Below the pieces are notes generated by a model, which searched no databases, had not been told where the DNA came from, and saw only the letters and a program-made list of their open reading frames with translations. From the NCBI GenBank assembly GCA_944382965.1, contig CALWOA010000018.1, positions 1 to 52,610 on the forward strand: a DNA stretch of 52,610 nt. Reading direction: 5' to 3'. Within the stretch, counting starts at the first letter, position 1; each line of letters starts with the position of its first letter. The position numbers were made by a program, and so were the translations under genes. The stretch is from an uncultured Oscillospiraceae bacterium. Lineage in GTDB: Bacteria; Bacillota; Clostridia; Oscillospirales; Oscillospiraceae. Shown here piece after piece: positions 9,375-17,117 of this stretch.

Positions 9375-10244
9375 CAAATTCTGATCCACTTTCCCCCGGG
9401 AGAACCCCCGTCCCCAGACCTCACTGACACGGCTGACAATCATAAAGCAGTCCGGGTCAATGCTTCGGGCCAGGCGCTCGATTTTGGGCATTTCATGGTT
9501 GGAGACGATGCTGAGAATGATTTCCGTAGGCGTGTGCAGGAACCCTCCTTCTCCGTGGAGCAGGGTCACGCCCCTGTCCACCTGGGACAAGATGGCATCC
9601 CGAATGGCGTCGGCCTTGGGGCTGACGATTTTTACTTCCGTTCTGCTGGTGCCCATGAGCATCACCCGATTCAAGGTGAAGGAAAGAATCAGAATCATCA
9701 AAATGCCGTACAGCAGATCTTCCAGGGTATGAAACAGCAGCTGGGAAATCATAATGCAAAAATCAAACACCCACAAGCTGGAGGAAACAGGGATATGCAA
9801 ATACTTTTTCAGAATCAGCGGTGGGATATCCATGCCACCGGTGGAGGCACCGCCCCGGATCACCATGCCCAGCGACACACCCAGCCCCAATGCGGCAAAG
9901 ACCACATTCAGCAGAATATCCTGGGTAATCCGGATATCCCCCAAAGTGCGGTTAAGCACCTCCAGTGCAGCAGGATAAAATAAGGAGGAAAACACCGTAC
10001 TTAAGGCAAATTGCCTGCCAATCATCCGCCATCCCACCAGCAGCATCACCACATTGAACACAAAGATGAAGCCGGAAATGGGGATATTGGTCAGATGATG
10101 AACCACTAGAGCAATACCAGTGGTTCCGCAGCTGATCAGATTTGCCGGCAGCAGAAACAGCTTGACAGACAGTGCGTACAGGATGTTTCCCACTACCACC
10201 AGCAGCAGGGAAAATATCCGATTTCGATTGATTTCCTGTGACAT
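9363..10244 (-). CDS. YitT family membrane protein (DUF2179)
   Basis: A 293-residue protein with five or six hydrophobic helices in the first 190 residues and a soluble C-terminal domain of about 80 residues (from 'SRTEVKIVSPK' to the end). This is the standard YitT/YvjA architecture. The family motif 'GGASTGGMDIPPLILKK' is present near residue 130. Function is not established; the C-terminal domain is thought to bind a small ligand. It lies 85 bp after the leucine-rich protein and behind that gene's terminator, and no clear promoter is seen, so read-through may supply transcription. Confidence 0.88.
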   Translation of the reverse strand: MSQEINRNRIFSLLLVVVGNILYALSVKLFLLPANLISCGTTGIALVVHHLTNIPISGFIFVFNVVMLLVGWRMIGRQFALSTVFSSLFYPAALEVLNRTLGDIRITQDILLNVVFAALGLGVSLGMVIRGGASTGGMDIPPLILKKYLHIPVSSSLWVFDFCIMISQLLFHTLEDLLYGILMILILSFTLNRVMLMGTSRTEVKIVSPKADAIRDAILSQVDRGVTLLHGEGGFLHTPTEIILSIVSNHEMPKIERLARSIDPDCFMIVSRVSEVWGRGFSRGKVDQNLPKK

Positions 10245-10269
10245 TTATCTTAACCGTCCTTTCCGGAGA

Positions 10270-10305
10270 AAAATCACGTCTGTCAGGGACTGCCTGACAG
10301 ACGTG
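10270..10305 (-). terminator. Terminator of the leucine-rich protein gene
   Basis: Thirteen-bp stem CACGTCTGTCAGG/CCTGACAGACGTG (10275-10305), 5-nt loop, then ATTTTTC on the minus strand. Confidence 0.9.
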
Positions 10306-10329
10306 GGCAAAGCGGAACCCAAGAAAGGA

Positions 10330-11880
10330 TTACCACTCCATATAGTACATATTCAGGGCATCGCGCATGGCGTAGTAGTTGGGCAGCCGCCGCCAGCCGC
10401 TGGAAACGGTGGCATTGCCGCTGGCCACCACATGGGTGTTAGGCAGCGCCTGGGTCATTTCCCAAGCACTTCCGCCTCCGCGGAAGACCATCCACAGATT
10501 TTTCAGCCAGGTCATTTTTCCGATGGGCGTTACATCCGCACCGGTTTTACCGATATTCAGATCCTCCAGTGCTGTGCAGCCCTGAAGCGGAGTGAAATCC
10601 CTTACCGGACTCCAGTCCAGTTCCAGGAAGATCAGGTTTTTGCATGTACTCAGGGGCGTAATGTCCTGAACCTCCGTATGGGCCAGAATCAGATATTTGA
10701 GGTTGGGCATATATTGTACAAAGCTGACATCTTTCACACCCATATGTCCAACGTCCACCGCGATGATATCTTCACAGTAACGCAGGTTCACCGTGGCATC
10801 GTCCCGGATATAGCCAACACCGTCCCGGCTGGGCATGAAGGAAGTGGTGTCGGTGCGGGTGGGCAACTTCTCACCGCAGCGCACAATCCATACAACCTTA
10901 TAATCCGCCCGGGCCCGCTCCCGGTAGGCGGCAATTTCCTCATTGTCCAGTCCGCATTCTCCCAGGAATACCTGTTTGGTACCGGGGAAATACTTCATGC
11001 CCTGCTCCACTTCCTCCAAAGTCTTGATGGTGGTATCGGACAGGTCCACTTCCTCCACACCCAGTTCAAAGCTCTTTCCGCAGATTTCCTGCTCCCAGGT
11101 TACTTCCGCATCCGCATATGTATCCTTTAGGGCAATAACCGCATCTGCCGCCGCTTTGGGGTTTTCCAGGTGAAGCTGCTTCATGTCCGGCAGCAGCTGC
11201 AGCAGGTTCAGTTCTGCATCATTGGGTTCCTTCAGAGTTACCTTCTTGGTATCATCCGCAATTTTTTCTCCGTTAACGGAAACAAAGAAATCCAGACCGT
11301 TTTCATGGCAGTAGGTTTGCAGCTGGGCCAGGTTTTCCATCTGCTCTCCCCCGCTGACCACCACCGTGGACAACTGGCGCAGATAGGGCAGCAGGCCAAG
11401 TTCTTCCTGGCTGATACCTGTCAAGTTAATTTCCTTGGCATCATAGCGGTAGCCGGTGCCGTTGATTTCCACATCAAAGGTAATGTCCACTTCCGGATAC
11501 CGATCTTGGGCCGCCAGCAGTTGGGGATAGTCTTTGCAGCCCTCCGCGTTTAGCTTTTGCAAAGAGGGAAAATAGCCCAGTACGCCCACATCTTCTTCGC
11601 TCAGGGTGGTTATGGTCAGTTCTGTGGTGTCGTCCGGATAAACTGTTCCCTGGAAAGGGATGTCCCAGCGGATTTCGCAATCCGGCAAACGGCTGTGCAG
11701 TTTGTCGTAGTGGCTCAGAGAAATATCCTGCCCCCGCAGGTCCAGGCTCTGAGCCTGCTTGGAATAAAACCGGAAGTCCACCATCCAGTAGTGGGTGATG
11801 TTCCAAACCAGACCAGCAGCCAGGGTAACCAGCATGATTACCAAAATCAGCACCACAAAGACTTTTTTCATTCCGCTCAA
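10330..11880 (-). CDS. Membrane-anchored leucine-rich repeat protein
   Basis: A 516-residue protein with one N-terminal hydrophobic helix (about residues 6-27) and a long extracytoplasmic part. The C-terminal third contains leucine-rich repeats ('NLKYLILAHTEVQDITPLSTCKN', then two further similar turns), as in internalin-like proteins; more divergent repeats lie before it. It is probably a surface protein for binding; the ligand is unknown. The start codon is TTG at 11880: GGAGG lies 8 nt upstream, whereas the ATG three codons later is 17 nt away. A promoter with TTGACT lies 60 bp upstream and an attenuator-like hairpin further upstream. Confidence 0.8.
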   Translation of the reverse strand: MSGMKKVFVVLILVIMLVTLAAGLVWNITHYWMVDFRFYSKQAQSLDLRGQDISLSHYDKLHSRLPDCEIRWDIPFQGTVYPDDTTELTITTLSEEDVGVLGYFPSLQKLNAEGCKDYPQLLAAQDRYPEVDITFDVEINGTGYRYDAKEINLTGISQEELGLLPYLRQLSTVVVSGGEQMENLAQLQTYCHENGLDFFVSVNGEKIADDTKKVTLKEPNDAELNLLQLLPDMKQLHLENPKAAADAVIALKDTYADAEVTWEQEICGKSFELGVEEVDLSDTTIKTLEEVEQGMKYFPGTKQVFLGECGLDNEEIAAYRERARADYKVVWIVRCGEKLPTRTDTTSFMPSRDGVGYIRDDATVNLRYCEDIIAVDVGHMGVKDVSFVQYMPNLKYLILAHTEVQDITPLSTCKNLIFLELDWSPVRDFTPLQGCTALEDLNIGKTGADVTPIGKMTWLKNLWMVFRGGGSAWEMTQALPNTHVVASGNATVSSGWRRLPNYYAMRDALNMYYMEW

Positions 11881-11941
11881 CGAAAATGCCTCCTTTTGGC
11901 AAGGATCAGAGAATTCTCCCCTAATTTTTCATATAGGCTAT

Positions 11942-11970
11942 ATTATGGTCAAAAAACGCAAATAAGTCAA
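11942..11970 (-). promoter_or_regulatory. Promoter of the leucine-rich protein
   Basis: TTGACT (11965-11970), 17-nt spacer, CATAAT (11942-11947) on the minus strand. Confidence 0.75.
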
Positions 11971-11995
11971 GGGTAACTTACCAAAATACAGCGCA

Positions 11996-12064
11996 TGAAA
12001 AAAGGCGCTGTCAATACAGACGCCCTAACAGATTCATCATATCATAAGCAATTTGCTCCGTCAA
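11996..12064 (-). promoter_or_regulatory. Upstream promoter followed at once by a terminator-like hairpin
   Basis: TTGACG (12059-12064), 17 nt, TATGAT (12036-12041). Only a few bases after the expected start lies GGCG-T-CTGT/ACAGCGCC followed by TTTTTT (about 11998-12026). Any transcript would be about 30 nt unless it reads through into the leucine-rich gene. Confidence 0.5.
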
Positions 12065-12139
12065 TCCTTATCTGAAGAAAATCCGCTTTTTCTGCCATTT
12101 GCACGGGAAACAAGAAACTTATTTATCCACTATTCCATA

Positions 12140-12168
12140 TTGCAAATTGCAAGATCATCAGTTATGAT
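12140..12168 (+). promoter_or_regulatory. Promoter of the orphan ncRNA
   Basis: TTGCAA (12140-12145), 17-nt spacer, TATGAT (12163-12168); predicted start near 12173. Confidence 0.7.
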
Positions 12169-12171
12169 ATA

Positions 12172-12436
12172 GGCACAAAGAGGTGATACCAATGTTCTAG
12201 TACACCCCAGATTCCCATGAAAAACGGAATCGAAAGACCTGCTTTCCCCCTCTTCCGATGACATAAATTTCTAGGAAACGATAATACAGGAATTGAGACG
12301 GAAGCAATTCGGATTCGACGAAAGCAGTGTCTACTTCGTAGAAAGCGAGGTTACCCAATGATTGACCCCATTCACTGTGCGAAATAACCCCCGACAGTTA
12401 CCTGGTAATCCGGGACTGATCGGGGGTTATTTCATG
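12172..12436 (+). ncRNA. Candidate structured non-coding RNA, family not recognised
   Basis: About 207 nt with no protein frame, bounded by a closing helix GCACA (12173-12177) with TGTGC (12376-12380). A 14-bp hairpin follows at once (12381-12394 with 12420-12433) and is a likely terminator. Internal helices visible by eye: GGTG/CACC (12182-12206), GATTCC/GGAATC (12210-12231), a 12-bp long-range helix 12235-12246 with 12320-12332 containing one bulge, GAATTG/CAATTC inside it, and CTAC-TTC-GTAG (12331-12341), the last partly competing with the long helix. A promoter ends 4 nt before. Near the 5' end AGGTGAT precedes ATG-TTC-TAG, a two-codon mini-frame. It is not tmRNA, SRP RNA or RNase P by sequence; 6S-type or raiA-type RNA were not excluded. 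Confidence 0.65.
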
Positions 12437-12474
12437 CTGTTTTTAGCCTGACAACGGGGTATTTCATACGGTCA

Positions 12475-12509
12475 TAAAACAGTCCGGGCATCCTGCGGAT
12501 GCCCGGACT
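12475..12509 (-). terminator. Terminator of the mgl operon
   Basis: Thirteen-bp perfect stem AGTCCGGGCATCC/GGATGCCCGGACT (12481-12509), 3-nt loop, then GTTTTAT on the minus strand. Confidence 0.92.
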
Positions 12510-12515
12510 TAGTAC

Positions 12516-12884
12516 TTATTCCTCAGGAACCCAGGCAGCGTAGAGCGTCATACTCCGGCTGACCTGATTGGTTTCCATATCCCAGGGATAGATGCAGTTT
12601 TCATCACTGTACCATCCGGCAAACTCGTAGCCTTCCCGGGAAGGAGGCTCCGGCTCTGCCACCAGGTCACCATACATCAGCTCCTGGGACGGCACATCCG
12701 TGCCGCCGTTGGAATCAAAGGTAACAGTGTATCCATTGTTGGCTACGCCGAACAGCACCAGCACTACAATGGCTGCGATACCGCCAAGGATAATCTTGTC
12801 CAGGGTTTTTACCGAGATTTTCACATTCCGATACAGTCCCCGGAAAGAGCTTTGGACTTCTCTGCTGGGTTTCTGCTCTTCCAT
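12516..12884 (-). CDS. Single-helix membrane protein with InlB B-repeat
   Basis: A 122-residue protein: a basic N-terminal segment, one membrane helix (about residues 31-49), then one complete Listeria-Bacteroides/InlB B-type repeat. The repeat shows the motif V-x-FD-x-NGG near residue 55, GYEFAGWY near 85 and a final 'LYAAW'. Such repeats are small extracellular beta domains of the ubiquitin-like fold. Its ATG overlaps the mglC stop by 1 bp (TAATG), so it is translated with the sugar permease; this location is unusual for an InlB repeat. It may be an accessory on the outer face of the transporter, but that is inference. Confidence 0.75.
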   Translation of the reverse strand: MEEQKPSREVQSSFRGLYRNVKISVKTLDKIILGGIAAIVVLVLFGVANNGYTVTFDSNGGTDVPSQELMYGDLVAEPEPPSREGYEFAGWYSDENCIYPWDMETNQVSRSMTLYAAWVPEE

Positions 12885-13948
12885 TACTTACGAACCAAGT
12901 ACTTTCTCATATCAATGGAGCAGGCCACCAGGATAATCATACCTTTGACGATGTACAGCAGGTTGGGGTCCACGGACAGGTAGTTCAAGCCTACGAAGAT
13001 AACCTGCAGCAGCAGCACACCGATGATAGCACCGCTGACCTTACCAATACCACCAACGAAGGAGATACCGCCGATGACGCAGGCTGCGATGGCATCAGAC
13101 TCGTAGTTCAGACCGGTGTTGGCGTTGACGGAGGCGATACGGGCGGCATCCATGAAGCCGGTCAAGCCGTAGAGCATACCAGCCATAATGAAAACCATGA
13201 TGATGGTCTTCGTAACATTGACGCCGGAGACATTGGCGGCATCCTCATTGGAACCCACAGCGTACATATTCTTGCCGAAAGTGGTCTTATTCCAGATAAC
13301 CCACACAACTACGGCGATGATGGCGGAGTAGAGCACGTAACGGGGCACTGTGGTGTTGCCGACCTTGAACAGCTCGCCAGTAACGAAGTTGCGGTAACTC
13401 TCGCTCATGCCGGACAGGGTCTGACCGGAGTTGGTACCCAGCTGCATGAAGATCAGAATAATGCCGTAGACGATCAGCTGAGTGGACAGGGTGACGATAA
13501 AGGGATGCAGCTTGAACTTAGCCATAAAGAAGCCGTTGACAAATCCCACACAGGCGCCCACAACCAGCACAGCCAGAATGGCTACGGGAACGGGCATAAC
13601 CTGCAAGCCGGGGAACAGCTTATTGGTGGTCAGCTGCAGACCGGCGGCGATACAGGCAGAAAGACCGACCACACGGCCGGCAGAAATATCGGTACCGGCC
13701 AGGATGATACAGCCGCCGACGCCCAGAGCGATGGGCAGCTTGGCCGCGGTCAGGTTGATGATATTGACGACGGAGGGCAGAGACAGGAAGGTAGGTTCTG
13801 CAATGTAAATGCCCACAACGGCAATGGCAATGATAATGAACATAGCGTTGTTCATCAGCAGATCGCCAATGGCGCGCTTTCTGTCTTTGGGGGTCATGGC
13901 CTTCAGTTCTTCAATCTTGGAAGGCTTATTGGCTTTTAATTTCGTCAC
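12884..13948 (-). CDS. mglC: Galactose/methyl-galactoside ABC transporter permease
   Basis: A 354-residue permease with 9-10 predicted helices, typical of the MglC/RbsC (BPD_transp_2) family. It has the 'GGCIILAGTDISAGRVVGLSA' segment and the 'FGKNMYAVGSNEDAANVSGV' cytoplasmic loop that contacts the ATPase. It forms the membrane channel for the MglB-delivered sugar. The start is GTG at 13948, with AAGGAGG and an 8-nt spacer; a longer frame starting at TTG would put that ribosome binding site inside the gene. It is 13 bp downstream of mglA and overlaps the InlB-repeat gene by 1 bp. Confidence 0.93.
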   Translation of the reverse strand: MTKLKANKPSKIEELKAMTPKDRKRAIGDLLMNNAMFIIIAIAVVGIYIAEPTFLSLPSVVNIINLTAAKLPIALGVGGCIILAGTDISAGRVVGLSACIAAGLQLTTNKLFPGLQVMPVPVAILAVLVVGACVGFVNGFFMAKFKLHPFIVTLSTQLIVYGIILIFMQLGTNSGQTLSGMSESYRNFVTGELFKVGNTTVPRYVLYSAIIAVVVWVIWNKTTFGKNMYAVGSNEDAANVSGVNVTKTIIMVFIMAGMLYGLTGFMDAARIASVNANTGLNYESDAIAACVIGGISFVGGIGKVSGAIIGVLLLQVIFVGLNYLSVDPNLLYIVKGMIILVACSIDMRKYLVRK

Positions 13949-13961
13949 GGTTGATTCCTCC

Positions 13962-15473
13962 TTAAGCAAACTTAGCGGCAAGGGTCATAATCTCTTCCTG
14001 CGAGGTGTTTCTGGCATCGACCTCACCGGCCAGGCGTCCGCCGGACATAACCAAAATCCGGTCACACACGCCCAGCAGCTCGGGCATTTCCGAAGAGACC
14101 ATAATGACAGTCTTGCCCTGCTTTGCCAGATTCAGGATCAGCTGGTAAATTTCATATTTGGCGCCTACGTCGATACCGCGGGTAGGCTCGTCCAGCAGCA
14201 GCACAGTAGGCTCGGTCTTCAGCCAGCGGCCCAAAATAACCTTCTGCTGGTTGCCGCCGGAGAGGGAACGAATCTGGGTGTACTGGCTGGGAGTTTTGAT
14301 ATGCATGGCATCGATGCTCCATTCGGTAGCATCGGACATTTTCTTGTTGCTCAGCAGCGGGCCGTTCAGGTAACTCTTCAGGCTGGAAATAACGGTATTT
14401 TCCCGAATATTCAGGATCCCGAAGATACCATTTGCCCGGCGTTCTTCCGTCAACAGGGCAAAGCCGTTGTCGATGGATTCCTTGGCGTTGCGGTTGCGCA
14501 CCTGCTTGCCGTTGAGGAAGATCTTGCCGCTCTTGCGGGTGGCAACGCCGAAGATGTTCTCCAGCACTTCCGTACGGCCGGAGGCATCCAGGCCTGCAAT
14601 GCCCAGAACCTCACCCTTTCTGGCGGTGAAGGAAACATCTCTGATATGGGAGTACATGGCGGTCAGGCCCTCCACCCGGAGCAGCTCCTCGCCCACCACG
14701 TTGTCTTTGTGGGGATAGCGGTTGGTCAGTTCACGTCCAACCATCAGGCGGATAATCTCATCCATGGTAAGGTCCTTGGCAGGCTTGGTGGCAATCCACT
14801 GACCGTCACGCATGATGGTGATATCATCGGAAATTCGCAGGATTTCCTCCATCTTATGTGAGATGTAGATGATGCCGCAGCCGCGGTCCCGGAGCATGTT
14901 GATAATCTTGAACAGGTGCTCCACTTCCACCTCCGTCAGGGAGGAGGTAGGCTCGTCGAACACAATGATCTTGGAGTTATAGGAAACTGCTTTGGCAATT
15001 TCCACCATCTGCCGCTGAGAAACCGGCATGGTGCTCATCACGGTTCTAGGATTGACTTTGATGCCCAGCTGGTCAAATACTTCCATGGTGGCATCATACA
15101 TTTTCTTTTCGCTTGTCAGGGGAATTCCCTTGGCAACCATGGGGAACCGGCCCAGCCACATGTTGTCCATGACGTTGCGCTTCAGGGCCTGGTTCAGCTC
15201 CTGGTGCACCATGGCAACACCGTTTTCCAAGGCTTCCTTGGAATTTTTAAAGTTGACTTCCTGGCCGTTCAGGAAGATCTTGCCAGCGTCCTTCTTGTAA
15301 ACGCCGAACAGACATTTCATCAAGGTGGACTTACCGGCACCATTTTCGCCCATCAGGGCATGCACCGTACCGGCCCGTACTGTCAGGTTGACACCGTCAA
15401 GGGCCTTGACACCGGGAAATTCCTTGACGATTCCTTCCATTCGCAGCAGGACGGATTCTTGATTCTTTTCCAA
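13962..15473 (-). CDS. mglA: Galactose/methyl-galactoside ABC transporter ATPase, two-domain
   Basis: A 503-residue protein with two ABC domains, the MglA/RbsA size. Domain one has the Walker [10 protein letters not shown] and a Walker B in '[13 protein letters not shown]'. Domain two has the usual degenerate P-loop ([16 protein letters not shown]) with intact LSGGNQQKV and '[15 protein letters not shown]'. It powers sugar import with MglC. The start is TTG at 15473, supported by GGAGG at 7-nt spacing; the ATG-led longer frame has no such site. A stem-loop separates it from mglB. Confidence 0.94.
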   Translation of the reverse strand: MEKNQESVLLRMEGIVKEFPGVKALDGVNLTVRAGTVHALMGENGAGKSTLMKCLFGVYKKDAGKIFLNGQEVNFKNSKEALENGVAMVHQELNQALKRNVMDNMWLGRFPMVAKGIPLTSEKKMYDATMEVFDQLGIKVNPRTVMSTMPVSQRQMVEIAKAVSYNSKIIVFDEPTSSLTEVEVEHLFKIINMLRDRGCGIIYISHKMEEILRISDDITIMRDGQWIATKPAKDLTMDEIIRLMVGRELTNRYPHKDNVVGEELLRVEGLTAMYSHIRDVSFTARKGEVLGIAGLDASGRTEVLENIFGVATRKSGKIFLNGKQVRNRNAKESIDNGFALLTEERRANGIFGILNIRENTVISSLKSYLNGPLLSNKKMSDATEWSIDAMHIKTPSQYTQIRSLSGGNQQKVILGRWLKTEPTVLLLDEPTRGIDVGAKYEIYQLILNLAKQGKTVIMVSSEMPELLGVCDRILVMSGGRLAGEVDARNTSQEEIMTLAAKFA

Positions 15474-15584
15474 ATGTTTCGCCTCCTGTTGTGAAATGCT
15501 GGTTACCCGGATTTTGCAGAATCGGGGCACGCCCACGAGCGTTCATGGGCATGACCTCATGCTGCAAAAGGTCCAAGAGTAACC

Positions 15585-15614
15585 AAAGCAGCCGCGCCGA
15601 GACGCGGCTGCTTT
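15585..15614 (-). other. Stem-loop between mglB and mglA
   Basis: Twelve-bp perfect stem AAAGCAGCCGCG/CGCGGCTGCTTT without a T tract. It probably protects the mglB message 3' end and lowers downstream expression, so that binding protein exceeds transporter. Confidence 0.75.
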
Positions 15615-15630
15615 CGCTGCAATTGATAAC

Positions 15631-16767
15631 TTATTCGCCAGTGTAAGCAGAGTAGGGGATGTTCACACGCCAGGTACCCACCACGTTAGCAGTGTCGATG
15701 GTGTCGAACTTGTCAGCACCGGTAGCCAGGTTCTGGGAGATGGTCACAACCGCGTTGGCCATACCCTCGGCATCCTGCTTGATGGTGCCGGTCATGGAGC
15801 CAGCTGCAATAGCTTCCTTGGCAGCGTCGGTAGCGTCAACGCCGAAGACAGGAATGTACTTGCCGCCTTCCTTGTTGTAGCCAGCGTTCTGCAGAGCGGA
15901 GATAGCGCCCAGGCCCATGTCGTCGTTGTTGGCGATAACCAGCTCGACCATGTTGCCATTGTCCTCGGAGTACTTGGACAGCAGAGTCTGCATCAGGTTC
16001 TGGCCCTGCTCAGCAGACCAAGCACCGTTGGCATCCAGCAGATACTTGGAGGGGTTGGCATCATCATAGAACACCAGAGCGGGCTTGCCAGCCTCGGTCA
16101 GAACCTTGTCGGCATCCTCAACACCGTACTGGGTACGGGCGTCAGCTTCCATGTTGCCTTCCTGGCCCTTGAACATAACGTAGGAGATCTCGCCGTCGCC
16201 GTTCAGATCCAGAGTCTCATAGTTCTCCAGAACGTAGTTGCCGATCATCTCGCCCTGCATGTGGCCGGCCTGAGTGTAGTCAGTGCCAACGTAAGCAGCC
16301 TTGTCATAGGCGGAAACGATCTCCTCGGAGACGGAACGGTTGAAGAACACCAGGGGGATGCCGGCCTGCTCAGCCATGTCAACGATGGCCTGAGTAGCGT
16401 CGTCGGAGCTGGCGTCCACGATGTTTACCACCAGGACAGCGGTGCCCTTGGTGATAGCAGTCTGAATCTGCTCGGTCTGAGTGGTCTGGCTGTTGTTGGC
16501 ATCGTAGTCATGATACTTGATGCCAGCAGCGTCCCAAGCGGCGTTCATAGCGGAACGAACGCTGGACAGATAAGTATCGCCGAAGGTGTACCAGAAGATG
16601 GAAACTTCACCATCGACACCGGCAGCTTCCGCAGCGGTAGCGGTGGTTTCCACAACAGCGTCGCCCTCAGCGGCGGCAGTAGTGGTCTCGGCGGGTGCGG
16701 CGGAGCCGCAGGCTACCAGGCCAAAAGCCATGACCAGAGCCAGCACAAGCGCAATTACCTTTTTCAT
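15631..16767 (-). CDS. mglB: Galactose-binding lipoprotein of the Mgl transporter
   Basis: A 378-residue periplasmic-binding-type lipoprotein with signal peptide and lipobox (LVAC, Cys20), then an Ala/Thr/Glu-rich linker and a type 1 sugar-binding fold. The 'DLNGDGEISYV' loop is the calcium-binding EF-hand-like loop typical of MglB galactose-binding proteins. The C-terminal 'GVDATDAAKEAI' strand also fits. It captures galactose or a related sugar outside the cell. The start at 16767 follows GGAGGAAAAATCAAA. First gene of mglBAC, divergent from the beta-galactosidase that would release galactose. Confidence 0.95.
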   Translation of the reverse strand: MKKVIALVLALVMAFGLVACGSAAPAETTTAAAEGDAVVETTATAAEAAGVDGEVSIFWYTFGDTYLSSVRSAMNAAWDAAGIKYHDYDANNSQTTQTEQIQTAITKGTAVLVVNIVDASSDDATQAIVDMAEQAGIPLVFFNRSVSEEIVSAYDKAAYVGTDYTQAGHMQGEMIGNYVLENYETLDLNGDGEISYVMFKGQEGNMEADARTQYGVEDADKVLTEAGKPALVFYDDANPSKYLLDANGAWSAEQGQNLMQTLLSKYSEDNGNMVELVIANNDDMGLGAISALQNAGYNKEGGKYIPVFGVDATDAAKEAIAAGSMTGTIKQDAEGMANAVVTISQNLATGADKFDTIDTANVVGTWRVNIPYSAYTGE

Positions 16768-16819
16768 TTTGATTTTTCCTCCTTTGTTTTTTGAGAGCGA
16801 TGCCCTCAAAATCAAGTTA

Positions 16820-16848
16820 AATATAGCAATTTTGGAGGTTGCTGTAAA
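16820..16848 (-). promoter_or_regulatory. mgl operon promoter
   Basis: TTTACA (16843-16848), 17-nt spacer, TATATT (16820-16825) on the minus strand. A short inverted repeat TGTATGAATACA at 16865-16876 just upstream might bind a regulator. Confidence 0.75.
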
Positions 16849-17046
16849 GCAGTTTTATGAATTTTGTATGAATACACAATGTTTCATCCACAAATCTGTT
16901 GAATCTGCCAAAATTCAAATTGGTAAATCCTTTTCCGGAAATTTGGACTTTTTTCCGATTTGTTGCAAATCTTCAAGCCATTTTGGACATATTCTCCACA
17001 TATTTCGCTGATAATTCTCTCACCTTTCTTCCACTTTCCCAATCCG
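16849..17046. other. mglB-lacZ divergent intergenic spacer
   Basis: AT-rich stretch between the two divergent promoters. Apart from the small inverted repeat at 16865-16876, no coding frame with a ribosome binding site and no clear cre or LacI-type operator was seen. Confidence 0.5.
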
Positions 17047-17075
17047 TTGACGAAGCCGCTGACCTTTGCTATACT
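17047..17075 (+). promoter_or_regulatory. lacZ promoter
   Basis: TTGACG (17047-17052), 17-nt spacer, TATACT (17070-17075), 42 bp before the start codon. Confidence 0.82.
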
Positions 17076-17117
17076 GGATAACAGGCAACCGAAATATCAT
17101 GTGAAGGAGACAATACC

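Noticed and set aside
15585-15614. Hairpin between mglB and mglA as a terminator
   Set aside because: No T tract follows and the operon continues; better read as a message-stability element.
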